Notes: generated by a model not told the origin, from the letters alone. A DNA stretch of 5,855 nucleotides from Candidatus Nitrosopumilus sp. (GCA_018657375.1 JABHXI010000143.1:1-5855), one strand, 5' to 3'. Shown: positions 1 through 5,855, numbered from the stretch's first letter. Numbers and translations are program-made.

Positions 1-19
1 AATTATTTCAAAATTTTAA

Positions 20-961
20 TTGAAATCTAAAGCATCAGCTCCAGGAAAAGTTATTCTGTTTGGAGAACATTTTGTAGTATACGGAGTAAAAGCAATTTTG
101 TGTTCCATTAACAAAAGAGTCACAGTTACTGCAGAAAAAACTAGTAAAAGAAAGATTTCGATTAATTCAGAAATAGGCAATCTAATCTTAGAACCAAATA
201 AATTAATTTCAGAAATTAATTCACCACTAAAACCATTTTATTATTTAGCAAATAAAGCAATTAAAAATCAAGATACAGGTATAGAAATTAAAATTGAATC
301 AGAAATACCATTAGGTGCAGGACTAGGCTCATCATCGGCATGTTGTGTTGCAGGTGCTGCCGCAATTTTTAAATTATTTGAAGATTCATCTAAAGAGAGA
401 ATTTTAGAACTTGCAATAGAAGCTGAAAGGACAATTTTTGAAAATACATCAGGGGCAGATTGTACTGTGTGCACATATGGAGGAATAATAGAATATGGGA
501 AAAAACAAGGCTTCAAAAAAATTAAGGATGAACCTAATTTTCAATTAGTTATTGCAAATTCAAACATAGAGCACTCAACTGAATCAATGGTTTCAGGAGT
601 TAAGATGTTTGGAATCAAAAATAAAGAAAAATTTACTAAATTATTAAATCAGGAATCAGAATTAATTGAAGATGTTTTAAAATTACTAAAAGAAAATAAT
701 CCAGAAAAATTAGGACAAAAAATTAATCAAAATCAAAAATATTTAGAAACTATAGGAATATCAAATAATCAATTAAAAAAGATGATAGAAATAGGTCAAA
801 AAACGTCCTTTGGGGCCAAGATAACAGGTTCAGGAGGAGGAGGGTGTATTTTTGCATTAACAAATGAATCAAATGTAGAACAAAGTTTGAAAGAATTCAA
901 AGGTAAGAATTTTGAATGTTTTTCAGCAGAAATTGATTTCAAAGGACTGGATACTTTTTAA
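20..961 (+). CDS. mvk: Mevalonate kinase (GHMP kinase family)
   Basis: Phosphorylates mevalonate with ATP to mevalonate 5-phosphate in the cytoplasm, the first committed kinase step toward archaeal isoprenoid lipids. The 313-residue product has the three GHMP motifs in order: PGKVILFGEHFVVYG at residues 8-22 (K10 and the GEH triad typical of mevalonate kinases), the ATP loop PLGAGLGSSSA at 97-107, and GAKITGSGGGGCIF at 265-278. The presumed catalytic aspartate is D147 in SGAD; the usual HGxPSGxD context is altered to FENTSGAD. Length is normal for archaeal members. The start must be TTG at 20: the preceding in-frame codon (17-19) is a TAA stop, and the first in-frame ATG lies about 190 residues in, past two motifs. 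No Shine-Dalgarno sequence is visible in the 19 bases available upstream. Isopentenyl phosphate kinase follows after 23 bases. Homoserine kinase or another GHMP kinase is unlikely given the GEH motif and the neighbours. Confidence 0.93.
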   Translation: MKSKASAPGKVILFGEHFVVYGVKAILCSINKRVTVTAEKTSKRKISINSEIGNLILEPNKLISEINSPLKPFYYLANKAIKNQDTGIEIKIESEIPLGAGLGSSSACCVAGAAAIFKLFEDSSKERILELAIEAERTIFENTSGADCTVCTYGGIIEYGKKQGFKKIKDEPNFQLVIANSNIEHSTESMVSGVKMFGIKNKEKFTKLLNQESELIEDVLKLLKENNPEKLGQKINQNQKYLETIGISNNQLKKMIEIGQKTSFGAKITGSGGGGCIFALTNESNVEQSLKEFKGKNFECFSAEIDFKGLDTF

Positions 962-984
962 TTATCTAAATAATTTTCAACAAC

Positions 985-1737
985 ATGATTCTGATAAAAT
1001 TAGGCGGATCAATTATTACAAATAAAGAAAAGCCATTATCACCTAGGAAAAAAACAATTGATGGAATTACAAAGAGTTTAAGAAAAATTAAAGAACCGAT
1101 AATCATCATTCACGGAGGGGGATCATATGGGCATTATTGGTCCGTAAAATATGATATGCATACAAAAGAAAGAAAATACGATATTAGAGGAGTTTCAATT
1201 ATTAAAAATTCAATGATTGAACTAAATAAAATTATTTTAGACTCACTGTTAAAAAATAAATTAAATCCATATGCCCTACCTCCAACGGATTTCATGTCAG
1301 GAAATAAACCAATTTTAAATAAAATTAAAGAAATTGAAAAAATTGCAAAATCAGGCTTAATTCCAGTTACATACGGGGATGCATTATGGTTCGGTAAAAA
1401 TAAAACATACATCTTGTCAGGGGATAAAATTATGACTCACTTTGCAAAAATTCTAAAGCCAAGGTTGTGTATTTTTGCATTAAATGAAGACGGACTATAT
1501 TCTGATCTTAAATCAAAAAAATTAATTTCAGAATTAAAAGGAAATGTGCCATTAATGTCAGAAAATAAAATGGATGTAACAGGAGGAATGACTAGAAAAG
1601 TGGAAGAGGCTGTTAAAATTTCAAAGATGGGAATAAATGTATTTTTTGTCAATGGGAAAAAACCTGAAAGAATTGTAGCAGTTGTTAAAAATAGAGAGTT
1701 TAAAGGAACAATGTTTAGAGGAAAAAGAAATGGCTGA
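985..1737 (+). CDS. ipk: Isopentenyl phosphate kinase (amino acid kinase family)
   Basis: Transfers phosphate from ATP to isopentenyl phosphate to give isopentenyl diphosphate, the kinase step that marks the archaeal and alternative mevalonate pathways. The 250-residue product opens with the amino-acid-kinase loop IKLGGSIITNK (residues 4-14, K5 and K14 likely phosphate contacts). HGGGSYGH at 43-50 follows; H50 corresponds to the histidine that distinguishes isopentenyl phosphate kinases from acetylglutamate and other kinases of the fold. SGDKIM begins at S145, and DVTGGMTRK at 197-205 is the nucleotide-side motif. The length matches characterised archaeal enzymes. ATG at 985 is chosen because the beta-strand and glycine loop begin at once after it. 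There is no purine-rich ribosome site before it (bases 972-984 are T-rich then CAACAAC), so it may be translated from a leaderless transcript or by coupling to mvk. Its end overlaps the isomerase start by 8 bases. Confidence 0.94.
   Translation: MILIKLGGSIITNKEKPLSPRKKTIDGITKSLRKIKEPIIIIHGGGSYGHYWSVKYDMHTKERKYDIRGVSIIKNSMIELNKIILDSLLKNKLNPYALPPTDFMSGNKPILNKIKEIEKIAKSGLIPVTYGDALWFGKNKTYILSGDKIMTHFAKILKPRLCIFALNEDGLYSDLKSKKLISELKGNVPLMSENKMDVTGGMTRKVEEAVKISKMGINVFFVNGKKPERIVAVVKNREFKGTMFRGKRNG
1717..1722 (+). promoter_or_regulatory. Ribosome binding site for idi
   Basis: AGAGGA contains GAGG (1718-1721), complementary to the archaeal 16S rRNA 3' end, with 8 bases between it and ATG at 1730. 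It lies inside the end of the kinase gene. It decides the isomerase start: an upstream in-frame TTG at 1682 would overlap the kinase by 56 bases and has no such site in this position. Confidence 0.65.
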
Positions 1738-2380
1738 AGAATTTGTAATACTCGTAGATGAAAAGGACAATCCAATTGGAACTGAGGAGAAAGTGAAATC
1801 TCATTTACCAAATGGAAAATTACATAGAGCATTCACAGCATTGTTATTTGATATTGATGGAAGACTAGTACTAACAAAAAGAGCAAAAGAAAAAATGCTA
1901 TGGCCAGGGGATTGGGATGGAACATTTGCAAGTCATCCAAGAGAATCAGAAGGATATGTTTCATCAGGTGAAAGAAGAATGCCAGAAGAATTAGGAATTA
2001 GTGGAAAATTAGACTATTTTCATAAATTTGAATATCATGTGCCATACAAAGATGTAGGATCTGAGAATGAAATTTGCGGAACTCTACTTGGCGTGATTGA
2101 TAAAAATACGGAATTAAAAGAGATTGAAGGGGAAATTGAGGAAATTAAATGGATCTCAGCCAAAGAATTGATTGCTGAAATAAAAACAAGTCCTGAAATT
2201 TATTGTCCATGGATGCTAATTGCGTTGGAATTACTTGAAAAATCAGACCAAGTTATGCTCAAAAAATACGAAAATGTCTTATCAACATGGTTAAACAATG
2301 AAGTTCATGATGGATTACAAGAAGCAATTAAGACCCATATTCCAGCAGATAAATGGAGATTAGTAGATGAAAAAAACTAA
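1730..2380 (+). CDS. idi: Type 1 isopentenyl-diphosphate delta-isomerase (Nudix), catalytic Cys replaced by Ala
   Basis: Expected to interconvert isopentenyl and dimethylallyl diphosphate, supplying the starter for prenyl chain synthesis. With ATG at 1730 the product is 216 residues and the first 90 residues run in register, without gaps, with E. coli Idi as I remember it: K21, metal ligands H25, H32 and H69, and a Nudix-like helix ending in EELGI (86-90). E112 and E114 in SENEIC correspond to E. coli E114 and E116, Y102 to Y104, and W161 in CPWM to W161. The striking exception is residue 67, the catalytic cysteine of E. coli (VCGHP), which here is alanine (FASHP). I recall that haloarchaeal homologues also carry ASHP, so it may be an archaeal subfamily trait rather than an inactive gene. 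A tail of about 45 residues after K171 makes it some 34 residues longer than the E. coli enzyme. It overlaps ipk by 8 bases and idsA by 14. A Nudix hydrolase of other specificity is the alternative, but the full isomerase ligand set and lipid-gene context argue against it. Confidence 0.88.
   Translation: MAEEFVILVDEKDNPIGTEEKVKSHLPNGKLHRAFTALLFDIDGRLVLTKRAKEKMLWPGDWDGTFASHPRESEGYVSSGERRMPEELGISGKLDYFHKFEYHVPYKDVGSENEICGTLLGVIDKNTELKEIEGEIEEIKWISAKELIAEIKTSPEIYCPWMLIALELLEKSDQVMLKKYENVLSTWLNNEVHDGLQEAIKTHIPADKWRLVDEKN
2355..2358 (+). promoter_or_regulatory. Ribosome binding site for idsA
   Basis: GGAG sits 8 bases before ATG at 2367, inside the last codons of the isomerase gene. It supports ATG 2367 as the prenyl synthase start and a 14-base overlap between the two genes, suggesting coupled translation. 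Confidence 0.6.
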
Positions 2381-3347
2381 ACAAATTGAAAATAATGCTA
2401 AAATAGTAAACAAGTATCTTAATTCAAAATTAAAAGGTAATCCAAAAAAACTCTATGATGCAGCAGGTCATCTTATCGTTAACGGTGGAAAAAGACTTAG
2501 ACCGTACATGGTAATTAGAAGTTGCCAGATTTTAGGTGGAAAATCATCTAATGCCATGATAGCTGCTAGTGCTGTAGAAATGGTTCACAACTTTACTCTG
2601 GTACATGATGATATTATGGATAATGATGAAATGCGCCATGGTGTTCCAACAGTGCATAAAAAATTTGGTATGCCAGTTGCAATTTTAGCAGGAGATGTTT
2701 TATTTTCAAAAGCATTTCAAATTATTTGTGAATCAAAATTATCACCAAACTCAACTACACATCTAATATCCAGACTTGCAAAAGCTTGTGTAGATGTTTG
2801 TGAAGGTCAACTACTAGATATTAAAATGGCAGATGAAAAAAGAATTCCAACACAAGTAGAATACATTACAATGATAGGTAAAAAAACAGCAGCGTTGTTT
2901 GATGTCTCCTGTTCAATGGGAGCAATTTGTGCAACAAACAAACCTAAAGATATTGCAAATCTTTCAGCATTCGGAAGAAACTTAGGAATAGCATTTCAGA
3001 TTACAGATGATCTAATAGGAGTCATGGGAGATCCTAAAATTACAAAGAAACCAGTAGGAAATGATTTGAGAGAAGGTAAGAAATCATTGCCAATTTTAAT
3101 GGCAATAAAACTAGCAAAGGGTAACGAGAGAAAAATAATTCTGAAGGCATTTGGAAATTCCAAAATTTCAAAAAGTGATCTAAACAAGGCTGTAGAGGTA
3201 ATACGTGCATTAGGAATAGAGGAAAAAGTTAGAAATCAGGCACTAAAATATGCAGAAAAGTCAGAAAAATCATTGAAAAATTATACAGGTTCAGCTAAAG
3301 TAGAGTTAACAGCATTATTGGATTTTGTAGTTAGGCGAAGTGTATAG
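2367..3347 (+). CDS. idsA: Polyprenyl (geranylgeranyl) diphosphate synthase
   Basis: Trans-prenyltransferase that adds IPP units to DMAPP to build the C20 chain used for archaeal ether lipids. The 326-residue product carries, in order: GKRLRP at 41-46 (diphosphate binding), the first aspartate-rich motif DDIMD at 81-85 followed by R90, G171-KKTA with the conserved Lys-Thr pair, and the second aspartate-rich motif as DDLIG at 214-218 preceded by FQIT, then GNDLREGKKS. The second motif lacks the fifth aspartate, as I recall for many archaeal members. F76, five residues before the first motif, matches the aromatic residue that limits chain length in archaeal geranylgeranyl synthases, so a C20 product is inferred. 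The start at ATG 2367 overlaps the isomerase gene by 14 bases and has GGAG at proper spacing. A farnesyl or longer-chain synthase cannot be excluded from sequence alone; the family assignment is secure. Confidence 0.93.
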   Translation: MKKTKQIENNAKIVNKYLNSKLKGNPKKLYDAAGHLIVNGGKRLRPYMVIRSCQILGGKSSNAMIAASAVEMVHNFTLVHDDIMDNDEMRHGVPTVHKKFGMPVAILAGDVLFSKAFQIICESKLSPNSTTHLISRLAKACVDVCEGQLLDIKMADEKRIPTQVEYITMIGKKTAALFDVSCSMGAICATNKPKDIANLSAFGRNLGIAFQITDDLIGVMGDPKITKKPVGNDLREGKKSLPILMAIKLAKGNERKIILKAFGNSKISKSDLNKAVEVIRALGIEEKVRNQALKYAEKSEKSLKNYTGSAKVELTALLDFVVRRSV

Positions 3348-3354
3348 TTACAAC

Positions 3355-3360
3355 AGAGGG
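3355..3360 (+). promoter_or_regulatory. Ribosome binding site for gltX
   Basis: AGAGGG contains GAGG at 3356-3359, with 8 bases to ATG at 3368, the same spacing as for idi. It lies in the 20-base gap after idsA. I see no terminator hairpin or T-run in that gap, so readthrough from the lipid genes is likely. Confidence 0.65.
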
Positions 3361-3367
3361 AACTATC

Positions 3368-5077
3368 ATGGATGAAGAAATAAAAAAAGAAATTAGGAAA
3401 ATGACTCTTCAAAATGCATTTGAACACGAAGGAGAAACTCGAGATAAGATAATTTTAGGAAAAATTCTTGGAACTAAACCAGAATTTAGAACCAAAGTGA
3501 AGGAAATTTCAATTGAAATATCTGAAATTGTGTCTAGTGTAAATCAGTTATCAATGGATGAACAAAAAAAAGAAATTGATGAAAATTTTCCAGAGGTTTT
3601 AGCACCTAAAGAGAAAATAAAAGAAAGAGAAGGACTGCCCGAGTTGGAAAATGCACAACAAGGAAATGTAATTACAAGATTTCCACCAGAACCAAACGGC
3701 TATCCGCATATCGGACATGCAAAGGCAGCTATCATCAATTCAGAATATGCAAAAATGTACGGAGGAAAATTTATTCTAAGAATGGACGATACAAATCCAG
3801 AAGCTGAAAGGATGGAATATCATGCAGCAATTAAAGTAGGATTAGAATGGTTAGGAATAGAATTTGACATAGTGAAAAGTACTTCGGATGATATGGAAGT
3901 ATTTTATGAAAAAGGGATTGAATTGATTAATTCGGGAAAGGCCTACATTTGTAAATGTAAAAGAGAGGATATTAGCAAAAATAGACGCGAAAGAAAAGCG
4001 TGTAAATGCAGTAGAGAAGATTTAGATAAAAATATCAAAAATTGGGAAAAAATGGAAACCAAATTCAAACCAGGTGAAGCAGTTGTTAGATTCCGTGGAA
4101 ACATGGAAGCAGATAATGCAGTAATGAGAGATCCAGTGTTATTCAGAATAATAGAGGGAAAACACTACACACTAGGTGAAAAATATAGAATTTGGCCAAG
4201 TTATGATTTTGCAGTTGCGATTGAGGATAGTATCGATGGAGTTACACATGCTTTTCGTTCAAAAGAATTTGAATTAAGAGAAGAGCTGACTGAGACAATT
4301 TTAGATTCACTGAATATGAGAAAACCAGAACAAGGATTTTTCTCAAGATTGGAATTCAAAGGTATGCCAATTTCAAAAAGAGTAATCAGACCTTTAATTG
4401 AAGAACGAAAAGTTTCATGGTATGATGATCCTAGATTACCAACTTTAGAGGGATTAAAAAAACGAGGAATAAAACCAGAAGCCATTAGAAAATTCATCAT
4501 GTCATTGGGATTAACTAAAGCAAATACACTTGCACCGTTTGATTCACTTGAAGCATTTAATAGAAAATTTGTTGATGAAAATAGTATTAGATTGTATATG
4601 GTTAGTAATCCAAAAAAACTTGTAGTAAAAAATTTATCAATCACGTCAGTAGAAGTATCAAATCATCCAGTAAATGATATGGGTAAAAGAAAAATTGATG
4701 TTGACGGAAGTTTCTATATTTCAGGAGAAGATGCAGAAAACATCAAAGAAGGGGGGAAAATAAGACTTTTAGGATTAGGGAATATTTTGATTACAAAGCA
4801 AGGAGAAGAATTAGAAGGAGAATTTGCAGAAGACGGAGACATTAAAAGCATTCCAAAAATACAATGGGTTTCACAAAAAACAGCACATCAAATTAAAATG
4901 ATTATTCCAAAAATCCTGTTTATTAATGATGAATTCAATGAAAATAGTTTAAAAGAGATAACGGCATATTGTGAGCCACATTACTTACAGATAAAAGACG
5001 GAGATGAGATACAATTTATTAGATTTGGATATTGTAGAAAAGATTCACAAAATCAAGCGATTTTTACACATAAGTGA
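3368..5077 (+). CDS. gltX: Glutamyl-tRNA synthetase, archaeal/eukaryotic type
   Basis: Class I synthetase that attaches glutamate to tRNA-Glu in the cytoplasm. In archaea without a GlnRS it may also mischarge tRNA-Gln for the GatDE amidotransferase (family knowledge, not visible here). The 569-residue product has the usual archaeal layout. A helical N-terminal domain spans about 1-95; the Rossmann catalytic domain begins at RFPPEPNGYPHIGH (104-117, HIGH at 114-117); DDTNPE is at 140-145. WPSYDFAVAIEDS leads into HAFRSKEF, and a KMSKS-like ISKR sits at 335-338. Beta-barrel anticodon-binding domains fill roughly 370-569. R297 in HAFRSKE is the position that is arginine in GluRS and cysteine (C229) in E. 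coli GlnRS, so glutamate specificity is favoured although PPEPNG is GlnRS-like. Four cysteines at 195, 197, 212 and 214 form a CxC-CxC pair that may bind zinc. ATG 3368 has GAGG at good spacing. Two tandem TGA codons end the gene. Confidence 0.94.
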   Translation: MDEEIKKEIRKMTLQNAFEHEGETRDKIILGKILGTKPEFRTKVKEISIEISEIVSSVNQLSMDEQKKEIDENFPEVLAPKEKIKEREGLPELENAQQGNVITRFPPEPNGYPHIGHAKAAIINSEYAKMYGGKFILRMDDTNPEAERMEYHAAIKVGLEWLGIEFDIVKSTSDDMEVFYEKGIELINSGKAYICKCKREDISKNRRERKACKCSREDLDKNIKNWEKMETKFKPGEAVVRFRGNMEADNAVMRDPVLFRIIEGKHYTLGEKYRIWPSYDFAVAIEDSIDGVTHAFRSKEFELREELTETILDSLNMRKPEQGFFSRLEFKGMPISKRVIRPLIEERKVSWYDDPRLPTLEGLKKRGIKPEAIRKFIMSLGLTKANTLAPFDSLEAFNRKFVDENSIRLYMVSNPKKLVVKNLSITSVEVSNHPVNDMGKRKIDVDGSFYISGEDAENIKEGGKIRLLGLGNILITKQGEELEGEFAEDGDIKSIPKIQWVSQKTAHQIKMIIPKILFINDEFNENSLKEITAYCEPHYLQIKDGDEIQFIRFGYCRKDSQNQAIFTHK

Positions 5078-5078
5078 T
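5074..5078 (+). promoter_or_regulatory. Ribosome binding site for the FAH-family gene
   Basis: GTGAT matches the 3' half of the archaeal Shine-Dalgarno consensus GGAGGTGATC and ends 5 bases before ATG at 5084. In register with the GAGG sites upstream, it places the ribosome at nearly the same distance from the start codon. It overlaps the stop of gltX. Confidence 0.45.
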
Positions 5079-5083
5079 GAAAT

Positions 5084-5855
5084 ATGAAAATAGTTAGAGT
5101 AACAGATGGTACCACTGAAACATACGGTTTTCTTAAAGACACTAAAATAGCTATAAAAAGTGAAATTACAGAATTAACAGGCGTACCAATTCCCATCAAT
5201 GTCAAAGATTTTTTGTTTGATGGATGGTATGATGAAATTAAGAATAAAATAAACGAATTAGAATACAGGGAAGATATTTCAAAATATAAGCTATTAGCAC
5301 CAATTCCAAATCCAAGTAAAATAATATGTCTAGCATTCAATTATTCGGATCATGCAAAAGAGCAGGGATTAGAAGCAATTGAAGATCCAGCATTTGTAAT
5401 GAAACCAAGAACAACACTAAATCATACAAAATCAGATATTGTATGTCCAGATTTTGTTACACAGTTAGATTATGAAATTGAATTGGCATTAATAATTGGA
5501 AAAGATTGTAAAAATGTTAGTGTAGAGAGTGCATCAGAAATGATTTTTGGTTATATGATTTTCAATGATGTTTCTGCAAGAGACATTCAAAATAAAGATA
5601 AACAGTTTACTAGAGGAAAAGGATTTGATTCATTTGCACCATGTGGACCATGGATAACAACAATAGATGAAATACAAAATCCTCAGAATCTAAAAATGAT
5701 AACAAAAGTCAATGGAGAAGTAAGACAAAATTCCTCAACAAGCAATATGTTTATCAAAATTCCAGAAATAATAGCAAAAATTAGCAAAGTGATGACATTA
5801 GAAAAAGGAGATATAATTTCAACAGGAACACCAGCAGGTACAATGTTAAACAAAC
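5084..5855 (+). CDS. Fumarylacetoacetate hydrolase (FAH) family protein, 3' end cut by window
   Basis: Metal-dependent enzyme of the FAH superfamily, whose members hydrolyse, decarboxylate or isomerise beta-keto or diketo acids (fumarylpyruvate, acylpyruvates, oxaloacetate, homoprotocatechuate intermediates). Substrate cannot be assigned. The 257 whole codons present show a short N-terminal domain (about 1-75), then the catalytic domain. This contains FNYSDHAKE with H90, VMKPRT, LDYEIELALIIGK with metal ligands E131 and E133, NDVSARDIQ with D162, RGKGFDSFAPCGPW with K179, and the late motif GDIISTGTPAGT ending at T253. The E-x-E to D spacing of 31 residues equals that of human FAHD1 (E71, E73, D102) as I remember it. 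Family members with this N-terminal domain are usually about 280-300 residues, so only a short C-terminal piece is missing. ATG 5084 is the first possible start, since a TGA lies two codons upstream in frame. It begins 6 bases after gltX and probably shares its transcript; no functional link with the neighbours is evident. Confidence 0.9.
   Translation, partial: MKIVRVTDGTTETYGFLKDTKIAIKSEITELTGVPIPINVKDFLFDGWYDEIKNKINELEYREDISKYKLLAPIPNPSKIICLAFNYSDHAKEQGLEAIEDPAFVMKPRTTLNHTKSDIVCPDFVTQLDYEIELALIIGKDCKNVSVESASEMIFGYMIFNDVSARDIQNKDKQFTRGKGFDSFAPCGPWITTIDEIQNPQNLKMITKVNGEVRQNSSTSNMFIKIPEIIAKISKVMTLEKGDIISTGTPAGTMLNK

Noticed and set aside
1..19. A possible C-terminal fragment of an upstream gene.
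   Set aside because: Three frames all end in a stop within the first 30 bases and the fragment is too short to identify. In archaea this position is often held by a ribosomal protein gene, but that cannot be seen here.
955..965. TATA-box-like stretch before ipk.
   Set aside because: Weak match in very AT-rich DNA with no clear BRE; kept as a low-interest finding and not annotated as a promoter.
1682..1729. A longer isomerase reading from TTG at 1682.
   Set aside because: It would add 16 residues and overlap ipk by 56 bases. Starting at ATG 1730 has a ribosome site and puts the residues in exact register with E. coli Idi.
3368..5077. Glutaminyl-tRNA synthetase as an alternative for this gene.
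   Set aside because: Arginine at 297 and the HAKAA segment favour glutamate specificity, and archaea generally lack GlnRS.
268..5340. Several open frames on the - strand (268-516, 1134-1412, 1437-1832, 2996-3187, 4201-4644, 5053-5340).
   Set aside because: All lie antisense to well-supported genes, have Phe/Ile/Ser-rich compositions expected from the complement of AT-rich coding DNA, and show no recognisable motif.
1..5855. An undescribed multi-gene system, mobile element or defence locus.
   Set aside because: Every stretch over 25 bases after base 20 is accounted for by known housekeeping families; I saw no repeats, integrase, toxin or unfamiliar conserved gene.

Overview
The window looks like a chromosomal housekeeping segment from an archaeon, most likely a Nitrososphaerota (Thaumarchaeota) member of the Nitrosopumilus type. 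The DNA is strongly AT-rich and all genes lie on the + strand with almost no space between them. The glutamyl-tRNA synthetase is of the archaeal/eukaryotic kind. Isopentenyl phosphate kinase together with archaeal-style mevalonate kinase and a C20-type prenyl synthase is the archaeal route to membrane lipids. The type 1 (Nudix) IPP isomerase is less usual, because most archaea use the unrelated type 2 enzyme. The lineage call rests on remembered family patterns, not on a search.

Layout: mevalonate kinase (20-961, TTG start), isopentenyl phosphate kinase (985-1737), type 1 IPP isomerase (1730-2380), geranylgeranyl-type polyprenyl synthase (2367-3347), glutamyl-tRNA synthetase (3368-5077), and a fumarylacetoacetate hydrolase-family gene that runs off the right edge (5084-5855). 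Intergenic gaps are 23, 20 and 6 bases; two junctions overlap by 8 and 14 bases. No gap longer than 300 bases exists. I see no RNA gene, mobile element, CRISPR array or convincing terminator.

The first four genes form a lipid-precursor set: mevalonate is phosphorylated, isopentenyl phosphate is phosphorylated to IPP, IPP is isomerised to DMAPP, and the prenyl synthase condenses them toward GGPP, the precursor of archaeal ether lipids. The steps between mevalonate 5-phosphate and isopentenyl phosphate are not encoded here. The synthetase gene follows the lipid genes 20 bases downstream and charges tRNA-Glu. The last gene is a metal-dependent hydrolase or decarboxylase of unknown substrate.

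I found no undescribed multi-gene system. The most interesting detail is in the IPP isomerase: it keeps the recognisable metal ligands of the E. coli enzyme at the same or nearly the same residue numbers, but has alanine (A67) where the catalytic cysteine (C67) should be. Also notable are a mevalonate kinase that can only start at TTG, and a split in initiation signals: the first two genes have no visible Shine-Dalgarno sequence while the last four do.
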